From assembly GCA_964485695.1 (NCBI GenBank), contig CAZAKZ010000055.1, positions 1 through 33,998 on the forward strand: a stretch of DNA of 33,998 bases, in the 5' to 3' direction. Shown here in pieces: positions 23,221 to 30,642 of this stretch (position 1 is the first letter of the stretch; each line of letters opens with the position of its first letter). The notes beneath the pieces were generated by a model. That model was not told the DNA's origin, ran no database searches, and saw only the letters and a program-made list of their open reading frames with translations. Both the position numbers and the translations under genes were made by a program. This stretch comes from CAZAKZ01 sp964485695 (GTDB lineage Bacteria > Planctomycetota > JAFGQW01).

Positions 23221-24537
23221 ATGTACTGCCCCGCCGCCGACGGCCTCTACCTGAAGGCCAACGGCTCCTTCGCGTGCTGGTCTTCGCCCGGCGACGCGCA
23301 CCCCATGCTGCAGGTGGACGCGCGGGATCTCGACGGGGTGGACTTCATCGAGGACGTCCTGAACGGGGAGGTGTTCCGCGCCATGCGGCGCTCCTTGTAC
23401 GGGGGTGAGGAACCGTTCGACTACTGTAGATGGTGCACCTGCATCGATCCGGACCGGCCGGATCCCTGGAGGTACGTCGACACCCGGACCTTTGCACTCC
23501 GCCGGATTCAGACCCTGCTGGTGGAGCCGTCGTACCTCTGCAACGTGGATTGCCCCCTGTGTGTCCGCCTTCACGAGCGAAAGGAAAGTCAGGATCCTCC
23601 CCACCTCCTGGATCCCGCCGTCTTCCGGAAGCTCGTCGACGACCTGGTGCGCCACCGCATCGAGGTCGACGTCTGCCAGTTCTCCGGTCGCGGCGAGCCC
23701 CTGCTCTGCTCCGACCTCCCGGAGATCGTGCGCTACGCCAAAGAGAACCTGAACGCGCAGACCGCCTGCGACACCAACGGAAACGTGCCTTTCCGCCCCG
23801 AGATCATGACTTGCGGCCTCGACTGGCTCCTCGTTGCCGTGGACGGCGTGACCCAGGCGAGCTACGAGCGCTACCGCCGGGGTGGACGGCTATCGCGGGT
23901 GCTCCGGTTGCTGCGCGACTGCATCGAGTTCAAGCGCCGGAATGACGACTGCGCCACGCGCGTGGCCTGGAAGATGATCCTCTTCGAGTGGAACTCCTCG
24001 GACGCGGAAATTCGCGAGGCCTTTCGCCTCGCCGGCGAGATCGGCGTCGACCAGTTGCGCTTCGTGCAGACGGACACGGCCGGCGGCGCCTCATTCGACG
24101 ACGGGGGGGCGCGCATCTGCGAGGTCAAGCGCAACATCGATGCCTGGGCGGTCGACTCACCGGTCCCGGTGCTGTTCTGCGGATTCGATCCCACCCCGCC
24201 TCCCAAGCCCCGCGCCCGGGTCAAGCTGTCGTACGAGGTGCCCGCCGGCACGGAAACCCCACGGCTGGATCTGACCGTCTGGGCGTTCAATGAGACAACC
24301 GAGCCGCTTAGCGTGCGCGCCCGGATCCGGGCGGTGCCCGCGGAGGGCGGCGCCCCCCTGGAGCTCGACTCCCTGGAGTTCGACATCCCGGAACGTCAGG
24401 ACCGGGTGCACCCGGCCGGGAGCATCATTGCCGGCACCCTCACACCCGGCAAGCACGAGCTCAGGATCGACCTCGAGGACGCGAAAACGGGTGGGCGTCT
24501 GGCCGATTTCGGGACCACGGTCTACGTGCCGGGGTAG
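23221..24537 (+). CDS. Radical SAM protein with N-terminal SPASM-like cysteines
   Basis: 438 residues. The radical SAM cluster motif CNVDCPLC (C107, C111, C114) is followed by SGRGEPLL (the GGE-like motif) and VDGVTQASYERYR, as in SPASM-type maturases. Unusually, a second cysteine set lies before the barrel: C3 and C19 in CPAADGLYLKANGSFAC, then C69, C72 and C74 in YCRWCTC. It resembles the SPASM pattern that normally follows the barrel. Residues ~330-438 form a beta-sandwich (LDLTVWAFNETTEPLSVRARI, TPGKHELRIDLEDA). GGAG lies 5 bases before the ATG. The gene begins 57 bases after the pump operon. Similar proteins modify peptides or glycans; no precursor peptide is visible nearby. Confidence 0.82.
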   Translation: MYCPAADGLYLKANGSFACWSSPGDAHPMLQVDARDLDGVDFIEDVLNGEVFRAMRRSLYGGEEPFDYCRWCTCIDPDRPDPWRYVDTRTFALRRIQTLLVEPSYLCNVDCPLCVRLHERKESQDPPHLLDPAVFRKLVDDLVRHRIEVDVCQFSGRGEPLLCSDLPEIVRYAKENLNAQTACDTNGNVPFRPEIMTCGLDWLLVAVDGVTQASYERYRRGGRLSRVLRLLRDCIEFKRRNDDCATRVAWKMILFEWNSSDAEIREAFRLAGEIGVDQLRFVQTDTAGGASFDDGGARICEVKRNIDAWAVDSPVPVLFCGFDPTPPPKPRARVKLSYEVPAGTETPRLDLTVWAFNETTEPLSVRARIRAVPAEGGAPLELDSLEFDIPERQDRVHPAGSIIAGTLTPGKHELRIDLEDAKTGGRLADFGTTVYVPG

Positions 24538-24593
24538 CCGAAACATCTCCACATCGAGCCCAACTGAAAGGCCCGTTCTGCTCAAATCTGGTA

Positions 24594-24661
24594 GCATTCA
24601 CCCCTTTTCAAGAGCTTGAAGAGATCCAATGCCCACTTTTCCGGGCATTCACTCCTTTTCA
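24594..24661. repeat. 17-bp direct repeat pair
   Basis: GCATTCACCCCTTTTCA (24594-24610) recurs at 24645-24661 with one change. The spacing is 51 bases, start to start. The second copy covers the 3' end of the NapH-like gene, including its stop codon. Confidence 0.5.
24628..24660 (+). terminator. Short hairpin terminator after the radical SAM gene
   Basis: AATGCCC (24628-24634) pairs perfectly with GGGCATT (24643-24649) around an 8-base loop and is followed by CACTCCTTTTC. It lies between convergent genes and overlaps the stop codon of the minus-strand gene, so it may serve mainly the plus strand. The stem is short. Confidence 0.4.
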
Positions 24662-26355
24662 GTTCTACCGCCACCCTTTCCCAGCAGCATCCGGTTCTCA
24701 CTGGATCGGGTCTCGCCCACGCTCGTGACGCGGATGGCCCGGAGGTCGTGCACCGGGCATTCCTTCTCGCACATGCCGCAGCCGGTGCAGAGGTCCGGGT
24801 CCACGTGGGGAAGCCCTAAGGTGACCTTCGAGCCCTCTCGTGTCGTCAGCTCTGTTGGCTTGGTGTAGATGGCCTTGGGAGAGACCGGGCACACCTCCTG
24901 GCAGACCACGCAGGGCTTTCCCGTGGACCAGGGCAGGCAGCGGCCCCGGTCGAAGAAGGCGGTGCCCATGCGAACGGGACTGCCCGCCCATCGGCCGCGG
25001 CCGAGCTTTTCGTCGAGAGTAAGGACGCGGATCGCACCCGTGGGACACACCCGGCCGCACAGGGTGCACTCGGGCTCGCACGCGCCCACCCGGTAGACCA
25101 GGATCGGAGACCAGAGTCCCTCGACGCCCGCCTCCGACAGGGCGGGCTGGATGGCATTGGTGGGACACACGCGCATGCAGGCCCCGCATTTCAGGCATTG
25201 CTCCAGGAACCTCGCCTCGGGAACGCTTCCCGGCGGGCGGATCCGATGGCTGCGGTCGGACCGCGTGCTCGCGCCCCCGACGCGTACGCCCAGGATCCAC
25301 ATTGCACCCACGGAGGCCGCTCCGATGAGGCGCCTGCGGCCGAGATCGGGGGACGGGCGCAGTTCGCCCCGGACCGGGGGCATGAACCGGTAGGAAATGC
25401 CGCCTTCGGGACAGACGTCGCGGCAGTTCAGGCAGCCAAAGCACTCGCTCTTGCGAAGGAGCTTGTCGGGGTCGCTGGCGCCCTGGCAGTCGGCTGCACA
25501 GAGGCCGCATTCCTTGCATTGCTCAGGGCTGCGGTGGATCTGCCAGAGGCTGAACTTCGCCACCAGACCCAACAGGGCCCCGAGCGGGCAGAGGGCGCGG
25601 CACCAGAACCGCGGCACCACGCGGTTCAGGGCCACGGCCACGAGGAAGACGAGGGTGATCCAGAATCCCCAGTGGAACCGGCGCTGATCCACGGGGCTCA
25701 TGCAGGCGAGGATCAGGATGCCCGCGGCCAGGGCGGCGGCGAACAATGCGTCACGCACGGCACGGCCGGGCCGGCCGGCTCTCTTCCCAAGCGCGCGGGA
25801 GAGGCACCAGCCCAGCCCCGCCGCAGCGGTGAGGATCAATATTGCCGTGCCTATTGATGTCCCGGCGTCCAGACCTGCCGACTGTCCCAGCCACTGGCTC
25901 GTGGGCTGGACGAATACGGCCATGGCCCGGACGAGAAAGGGGATCGGGTCGAGCCATCCGATCTGCAGGCTGTTGCCTGCGGCCATGACCAGGAGCATGA
26001 CCAGCAGGTAGTACTTCAGGTTGTAGAGGGAACGAAATCGGTTCGAGGCCGTTCTCTCCGGGGTCGGACGGGCATCGAAGAGGGCGCCGAAAAAATGGTG
26101 CAGGGTGCCCAGGGGGCAGGCCCATCCGCAGAAGACCCGGCCGAACAGCACCGTCACCCCTACCAGGACCAGGCACCAGATCAGGCCGTGAACCAGGGTG
26201 TGGGCCGCAAGGGATGTCCCCAGGGCCACGAGGGGGTCGATCTGCAGGAACCACAGGACCGGGTAGCCCTTCATGTAGCTCAGGTCCATGACGGCCACCA
26301 GGAGCAGGAACAGTCCGAGGAAGAAGACCTGGTAGAGGATGCGAATTCGTTTCAT
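24649..26355 (-). CDS. NapH-NapG-like fusion, six-cluster 4Fe-4S membrane protein
   Basis: 568 residues. The first ~320 resemble NapH/NosR-type quinol-oxidising proteins: several membrane helices, two CxxxCP motifs (FCGWACPLG, C76/C80; FWCRALCPLG, C252/C256) and two 4Fe-4S sets (C280-C290; C305-C315). A Tat-like segment GRRRLIGAASVG (~339-350) then leads into a NapG/MauM-like domain with four more sets (C387-C397; C426-C437; C482-C489 region; C523-C533). Characterised relatives pass electrons from quinol to periplasmic enzymes. The start at 26355 has GGAAGG just upstream; the frame opens further but that part overlaps DUF362. It is the third gene of a unit with DUF362 and DUF6599. No terminal reductase lies in the window. 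Confidence 0.88.
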   Translation of the reverse strand: MKRIRILYQVFFLGLFLLLVAVMDLSYMKGYPVLWFLQIDPLVALGTSLAAHTLVHGLIWCLVLVGVTVLFGRVFCGWACPLGTLHHFFGALFDARPTPERTASNRFRSLYNLKYYLLVMLLVMAAGNSLQIGWLDPIPFLVRAMAVFVQPTSQWLGQSAGLDAGTSIGTAILILTAAAGLGWCLSRALGKRAGRPGRAVRDALFAAALAAGILILACMSPVDQRRFHWGFWITLVFLVAVALNRVVPRFWCRALCPLGALLGLVAKFSLWQIHRSPEQCKECGLCAADCQGASDPDKLLRKSECFGCLNCRDVCPEGGISYRFMPPVRGELRPSPDLGRRRLIGAASVGAMWILGVRVGGASTRSDRSHRIRPPGSVPEARFLEQCLKCGACMRVCPTNAIQPALSEAGVEGLWSPILVYRVGACEPECTLCGRVCPTGAIRVLTLDEKLGRGRWAGSPVRMGTAFFDRGRCLPWSTGKPCVVCQEVCPVSPKAIYTKPTELTTREGSKVTLGLPHVDPDLCTGCGMCEKECPVHDLRAIRVTSVGETRSSENRMLLGKGGGRTEKE

Positions 26356-26375
26356 GTTCCTTCCACGGTGCTCCT

Positions 26376-27356
26376 TCAGCCGGTGCGGATCTCGAGGGGC
26401 GAGAGGCGGCGCCAGTTTCGCGTTCCCAGGCCCCGGGCCTCGGCCAGTTTCAGGTAGCGGGCTTTTTCTGGATCTTTGCCCAGCAGCTCGAAGCCGAACG
26501 CGTCCAGAGCCACCTGGTCGGTGCCGACGACCAGGGTGTCGCCTCGCTTCACGTCGGCCGGGCTGCCTCCGGTGGGGCCGTTGCGCATGAGCAGGCGGGT
26601 GGCGTCGAGAACCACCAGGGTCGGCTGCACTGCGCAGCCCAGATCGGCGATGACCTCGTCGATGGACTGGTGGAACCGGTTTCGTCCTCCCCCCAGAAGG
26701 CCGTACCAGTTCTTCATGGCGAGGGAGGCGTGGCTGAGGTTGTGATCCTTGGCCGTGGGCAGCCCGATGACCTTGGTGGCGTGGCGGAAGGGCTCGTGAA
26801 AGAAGGTCCACCGGTCCAGAACCCGGCCGCCCAGTTCGATCTCCCGGAAGTGCCGCGCCACGGGCAGTAGCACCTCGCCGCCGTTCTCCTCGGTGGCTCG
26901 CCGGATGCGGGTCTTCAGGAAGCTCCCCTCGGGGTTGTGGATGGGGTTGTCGGTGACAATGACCCGGGTGGCTCCGGCCTCACGGCAGAGCGACACCACG
27001 GCTCCCACCACCTCGGGGGAGGTGGTGGCGCCCAGGGCGGGGGGGCGGTCAAAGGCCACGTTGGGCTTCACGAGGACCACGTCGCCCTTCTGGATGAAGT
27101 GAGAGAGTCCCCCCATGCGGTCGAGCGCTGCGGCGAGCATGGCCCGGGCATCGCGGCCGCGGCAGATGGCCATGCGGGGCGCCGACGCCGGCACCTCGAC
27201 GCCGAACGTCCCCAGCCTCGGAGCACCGGAATCCTCCGGGACCTCCCGGTCGTGGAGCCAGAGCGCGGCCCCGCCACTGCCCGCCACAATGGCGCCGGCG
27301 GCCGCCAGGCGTTTCAGGAACGCGCGCCGGTCCTCGGTTTCAGGAACCCTGTTCAT
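26376..27356 (-). CDS. Tat-exported DUF362 protein
   Basis: 326 residues. The N-terminus DRRAFLKRLAAAGAIVAGSGGAA is a twin-arginine signal (R10-R11), so the protein should be folded before export. The DUF362 body shows VVLVKPNVAFDRPPALGATTSPEVV, ATRVIVTDNP, VIGLPTAKDHNLSHASLAMKNWYGLL and TLVVGTDQVALDAFGFELLG. DUF362 domains often accompany ferredoxin domains; here there are none and few cysteines, and the Fe-S clusters are supplied by the next gene. AGGAGG lies 8 bases before the ATG and itself encodes the last two residues of the upstream DUF6599 gene. A Tat signal suggests a bound cofactor, which is inference. Confidence 0.88.
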   Translation of the reverse strand: MNRVPETEDRRAFLKRLAAAGAIVAGSGGAALWLHDREVPEDSGAPRLGTFGVEVPASAPRMAICRGRDARAMLAAALDRMGGLSHFIQKGDVVLVKPNVAFDRPPALGATTSPEVVGAVVSLCREAGATRVIVTDNPIHNPEGSFLKTRIRRATEENGGEVLLPVARHFREIELGGRVLDRWTFFHEPFRHATKVIGLPTAKDHNLSHASLAMKNWYGLLGGGRNRFHQSIDEVIADLGCAVQPTLVVLDATRLLMRNGPTGGSPADVKRGDTLVVGTDQVALDAFGFELLGKDPEKARYLKLAEARGLGTRNWRRLSPLEIRTG

Positions 27357-27361
27357 GCACG

Positions 27362-27973
27362 TCACCTCCTGGCTGCGGCGCCGATGCGCCCGGCCAGGCC
27401 CTTTGCCAGCCCCTCGGAGAACGCCTCCGCCGCCTCGCCCTCGTCGGCGTTCAGGACGTTCACGTAGTACGGCCCCTGGTGAAAATACCACGTGGCGTCG
27501 ACCCGGTAGCCCGCTTCGCCCACGGCCACGTCCTCGACCTTCTCGCCGCGCTGCTGCTGGAAGATCTTCCGGGCATTCTCCCCCGAGGCCATGTCATAGA
27601 GGAAGACCTCGCAGCCGAATCTCTCGGGGTCCTTCGGGGCATAGGACAGGGTCATGAGCTCGCGGAAGCCCAGGGCCAGGTACTCAGGCGCCGCGCCGTT
27701 GATCTTCTCGTACACCGTCTCCGTGTCGTAGTGCTCCACCGGCCCGGACACCCGGTACGGGGCGTCGGCGGCCACGAGCGGCAGGAGAGAGTCTGGAATC
27801 AGGTTGCCGGCGACCGGCGGTGTCGCTTCGGGGACAGGTACCTCCGCCTCATGACTCCGCCCCTCGAGCACCACCCACGCACCGATGACGGGCAGCAGCA
27901 CCAGCAGGACGGCTCCCGTGATGCGCGAGGAGAGAGAAACCGTGCGCGAGGTCTTCTGTCTCTTTGTGGTCAT
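27362..27973 (-). CDS. DUF6599 family protein, membrane anchored
   Basis: 203 residues from the ATG at 27973; an ATG at 28012 would add 13, and neither has a strong ribosome binding site. A basic N-terminus and one membrane helix (ITGAVLLVLLPVIGAWVVL) precede an exported domain with the DUF6599 signature YDTETVYEKINGAAPEYLALGFRELMTLSYA and FGCEVFLYDMASGENARKIF. The function of the domain is unknown. The stop (TGA, 27362-27364) is 6 bases from the DUF362 start, and the final AGG AGG codons are that gene's Shine-Dalgarno, so the two are translationally coupled. It appears to be the first gene of the three-gene unit. Confidence 0.8.
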   Translation of the reverse strand: MTTKRQKTSRTVSLSSRITGAVLLVLLPVIGAWVVLEGRSHEAEVPVPEATPPVAGNLIPDSLLPLVAADAPYRVSGPVEHYDTETVYEKINGAAPEYLALGFRELMTLSYAPKDPERFGCEVFLYDMASGENARKIFQQQRGEKVEDVAVGEAGYRVDATWYFHQGPYYVNVLNADEGEAAEAFSEGLAKGLAGRIGAAARR

Positions 27974-28165
27974 GGAGCTTCTCGGGCTGAATCTCCGGAA
28001 GAGTTTATCCATGGGCGACTCAGGGGGCAACAGGGATCGAGTTTCGCCAGCCGCTTGAATGTTGTTCCGGAAAAAAACATGAAAAATCCGTAACCCGATC
28101 CGGCTGAATACGACCGTGTGCCCAGGACGGAACAACCGAGTTCTGGACGCCTCAGAATATAACGA

Positions 28166-28193
28166 TTGACGAATATAGCCATTGGGTTATAAT
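28166..28193 (+). promoter_or_regulatory. Near-consensus sigma70 promoter of the HTH gene
   Basis: TTGACG (28166-28171) and an exact TATAAT (28188-28193) are 16 bases apart. Transcription would start near 28200, which rules out the in-frame ATG at 28199 and supports the start at 28280, with a leader of about 80 bases. It is among the strongest-looking promoters in the window. Confidence 0.7.
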
Positions 28194-28279
28194 CTTGCAT
28201 GTTCGACCTTCGGAGTATTGCGATCCAGTTATTGGGAGTGACAAGACGGGATAGGATCTCGATCAGGAGGGCAACTCGG

Positions 28280-28597
28280 ATGACTAAGAATTTCAAAACC
28301 CTGCGGGGCAAGATGAGTGCCGAGCGGCGGTCACGCGTCGAGAAGCGTGTGGACAGGATTCTGGCAGGGATCCAGCTCCAGGAGCTGCGCAAGGCCTGCA
28401 AAGTGACCCAGGAGCAGCTTGCGGAAGGCCTTGAAATAACACAGGCGAGTATATCCAAGATTGAGCGGCAATCCGACATGTATGTAAGCACGCTTCGGAA
28501 ATATGTCGAGTCATTGGGGGGAGCGCTTCAAATCGTGGTCAATCTGCCGAGTGGGTCGTTCATCCTAAAAGGATTCAGCTCGGTGAAGAAGACGTAG
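28280..28597 (+). CDS. Solitary HigA/XRE-type antitoxin-like HTH protein
   Basis: 105 residues with the layout of antitoxins paired with HigB/RelE toxins: an N-terminal KTLRGKMSAERRSRVEKRV helix, an XRE helix-turn-helix (ELRKACKVTQEQLAEGLEITQASISKIERQ, here in blocks QEQLAEGL and QASISKIE) and a C-terminal STLRKYVESLGGALQIVVNLPSG dimer segment. AGGAGG lies 9 bases before the ATG. Normally a toxin gene precedes such an antitoxin, but only promoter and leader lie upstream, and downstream is a convergent unrelated gene. It may be a stand-alone regulator or an antitoxin that has lost its toxin. Confidence 0.85.
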   Translation: MTKNFKTLRGKMSAERRSRVEKRVDRILAGIQLQELRKACKVTQEQLAEGLEITQASISKIERQSDMYVSTLRKYVESLGGALQIVVNLPSGSFILKGFSSVKKT

Positions 28598-28656
28598 ACA
28601 ATATCGCCTGTAAAAATCCTATGGGCGTTGACCCGGTGTGTATTCCTACGTCATCC

Positions 28657-28697
28657 CGCGGCAGTAGAATGAGCTCAAATCGGCTCATATTGCCGCG
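28657..28697. terminator. Hairpin between convergent genes
   Basis: CGCGGCA (28657-28663) pairs with TGCCGCG (28691-28697), and inside it TGAGC (28670-28674) pairs with GCTCA (28683-28687), giving a two-part stem with a small bulge. It lies between the stops of the HTH gene and the gene at 28705, where a bidirectional terminator is expected. No clear T run on either side. Confidence 0.45.
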
Positions 28698-28704
28698 ATG
28701 AAAT

Positions 28705-29388
28705 TCAACCCTTTTCCGTCCGGGGCGGCTCGCCCTCTTCGCCCGTCTCCTTCATGGCGTCAATGCGTGCGATGACCACGCTCAGGTAGAGGAGCAGCAG
28801 GGTTGCGGCACGGGCCCTGGGGTCGGTGGTCTTCAGGAAGATGAGGTCGGAGCAGCGCTGGACCACGCCGCGCTTCTTCTCCACCTCGGCCCAGGCGTCT
28901 CCGGGGGGCATCTTTTTGCGGCCGTCCAGGAAGTGGTGCCAGAGGACTTCCTCCAGTCGTCCCTGGGCCCCCGCCACTGCGCCGTGGTGCGTGGACAGGG
29001 TGCCCTTGATGTAGTTCGTGCTGCCGACCCAGGGCAGGATGATGCTCATGGCGTCGAGGAAAACGTCGGAGAGGGTCATGGGGTCGGCGCTCATGAGGTC
29101 CTGGGTGCGGTCCAGGACGGCGCCGAGGATGGACCAGGCACGGGCCGCCTTGTTCTCCGAGGTGGAATCCGTGGAACGGCGGTCGGACTCGGTCAGCTGC
29201 CAGCAGTCGCGCGCCAGGCCGGCGGTCCAGAGGAGCTCTTGCCGGAGGGACGGCTCCACGCCGTCGGCGACGCCGGCGTACGCGGCCAGGCTGTCCAGCT
29301 CGCTCGAGATGATGCGCAGGCTTTCGGGGAGGGAATGCTTGGATAGGACCGATTCCAGGCCTTCCAGTCTTTCTCGGATGGTCTTCAT
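28705..29388 (-). CDS. Unknown helical cytoplasmic protein
   Basis: A 227-residue product that I do not recognise. It has no signal peptide or transmembrane helix; one hydrophobic stretch near the C-terminus (AATLLLLYLSVVIARIDAM) is probably a buried helix. The composition and heptad-like spacing suggest an all-helical fold (MKTIRERLEGLESVLSKH at the start). An STNYIKGTLSTHHGAVAGAQG region could be a loop. There is no Shine-Dalgarno; instead TATAAT lies 7 bases before the ATG, an arrangement that fits a leaderless message. It follows the comB-like gene on the same strand with a 54-base gap, so it could alternatively be the last gene of that run. Confidence 0.65.
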   Translation of the reverse strand: MKTIRERLEGLESVLSKHSLPESLRIISSELDSLAAYAGVADGVEPSLRQELLWTAGLARDCWQLTESDRRSTDSTSENKAARAWSILGAVLDRTQDLMSADPMTLSDVFLDAMSIILPWVGSTNYIKGTLSTHHGAVAGAQGRLEEVLWHHFLDGRKKMPPGDAWAEVEKKRGVVQRCSDLIFLKTTDPRARAATLLLLYLSVVIARIDAMKETGEEGEPPRTEKG

Positions 29389-29395
29389 GGCGGTG

Positions 29396-29401
29396 ATTAT
29401 A
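29396..29401 (-). promoter_or_regulatory. -10 box directly upstream of 28705-29388, leaderless type
   Basis: On the minus strand TATAAT ends 7 bases before the ATG at 29388, with CACCGCC between. Transcription would begin at or next to the A of the start codon. No convincing -35 box is found at 16-18 bases, so the site is a candidate only. Confidence 0.4.
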
Positions 29402-29442
29402 CCCTTTTGAGCCGGGGGATCGAGGGGGCGGAATACGCGGGG

Positions 29443-30150
29443 TCACCCCTCATATTTCGCGGGGATTCTCTTCAGGGCGAACACGCCCTCGCCGGCCGCC
29501 TCGACTTCGAGGACGAAATCGAACCGGTCCAGGCAAAGGCAATGGTCGAGGTCGCCCGGCGGGAACCAGGGCCGGACCGGGTCCAGGAACTTCTGTCCGC
29601 TCGGCGAGGCCCGGATGACGCGGGCGGCGGCGTCGAAATCGCACGCCTCGCCGATCAGGCGGGCCCGCAGGTATTCCCCGCACAGGTGGTCCTCCGGGGT
29701 CCGGACCCGGCCGTCGTCGCCCATGCAGACCAGGGAGACCACCGCGGGATTTCGGGAACGGATGGTTTCGAGGATCGCCGTGGCGTTGAGGAAACTGCCG
29801 GTGATCACCGCGTCGGCCGACCCGGCCGCGGCTGCCAGGCCCCGGGTGCCGGCGCTGGTGGTGTGGACCACGGTGCAATGGGTAAAGTCCACGCCCTCGA
29901 TCTCCGTGGGGGAGTTGCCGTGGTCGAAGCCCGGGACTTTCTTGCCGCCCCGCTCGCCGATGAGGACGCAGTCCGGATGCTCCGCCTTCAGCCGGAACGC
30001 GTCCTCCACGTGGGCGACCGCCAGGTAGGTCTCGACACCCTGGGCCGTGAGGCAGCAGGCCGTGGAAAAGGCGCGAAATACGTCGATGACCACGGCCAGA
30101 CCTTCGGCCCGGGTTGCGCCCTCGAGGAGGTGGAGGAGGCGAACGTCCAT
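29443..30150 (-). CDS. comB: ComB-type 2-phosphosulfolactate phosphatase
   Basis: 235 residues of the ComB family, which in coenzyme M synthesis removes the phosphate of 2-phosphosulfolactate. Family marks are VIDVFRAFSTACCLTAQGVETYLAV, CVLIGERGGKKVPGFDHGNSPTEI, VVHTTSAGTRGL and VITGSFLNATAIL. Bacteria without coenzyme M also carry ComB-like genes, and nothing else from that pathway is visible here, so the real substrate may differ. The ATG at 30150 is preferred to the upstream frame at 30213, which lacks resemblance; GGAG lies 10 bases before it. It starts 16 bases past the stop of the CoA-binding gene, probably in one operon. Confidence 0.88.
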   Translation of the reverse strand: MDVRLLHLLEGATRAEGLAVVIDVFRAFSTACCLTAQGVETYLAVAHVEDAFRLKAEHPDCVLIGERGGKKVPGFDHGNSPTEIEGVDFTHCTVVHTTSAGTRGLAAAAGSADAVITGSFLNATAILETIRSRNPAVVSLVCMGDDGRVRTPEDHLCGEYLRARLIGEACDFDAAARVIRASPSGQKFLDPVRPWFPPGDLDHCLCLDRFDFVLEVEAAGEGVFALKRIPAKYEG

Positions 30151-30166
30151 GGGATGTCGTCTCCGG

Positions 30167-30568
30167 TCACTCCCGGTATCCCAGGGCCACCAGGAGGCAG
30201 GAGCCGTCGGCAATGACGTTCAGCCCCAGGGCCTCGGCCTTTTCCACGGCCTCCGGGCTCTCGGCGCCGGGCTGCATCCACACGTGCCGGATGCCCGCGG
30301 CAGCGGCCGCCTCCACCACCTGCTCGGTCACCTTCGGCGGCGTGATGACGGACACGCCGTGTGCCTTCTCGGGCAGAGAGGCCAGGTCCGGAAAGGCCTC
30401 GAGGCCCTCGACCTCGGTGGCTCGCGGGTTGACGGGGAACACGGACCTGCCGTTCTGCAGGTAGCACCGCAGCACCTTGTTGCCGTACTTCTCGCGGTTG
30501 GTGGAGGCACCCACCACGGCGTGGGGCTTTCCGTCGAGGAAGGCCTGGATTCGTTCCTGGATGTTCAT
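30167..30568 (-). CDS. CoA-binding domain protein (YccU type)
   Basis: A 133-residue single-domain Rossmann protein of the CoA-binding family. The nucleotide-binding start is HAVVGASTNREKYGNKVLRCYL, followed by VFPVNPRATEVEG, VSVITPPKVTEQVVEAAA, GIRHVWMQPGAESPEA and NVIADGSCLLV, as in YccU-type proteins. Their physiological role is not settled; they bind CoA or acyl-CoA in succinyl-CoA-synthetase-like fashion but lack the catalytic His domain. The ATG at 30568 has only a distant GAGG. It is followed closely by the comB-like gene. Confidence 0.9.
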   Translation of the reverse strand: MNIQERIQAFLDGKPHAVVGASTNREKYGNKVLRCYLQNGRSVFPVNPRATEVEGLEAFPDLASLPEKAHGVSVITPPKVTEQVVEAAAAAGIRHVWMQPGAESPEAVEKAEALGLNVIADGSCLLVALGYRE

Positions 30569-30642
30569 GACGATATGCGGACCTCCGGATGAGGGTAGTG
30601 AATTCGACAAGTAAACATAGCAGGAGATCCGACTCCCTTCGA

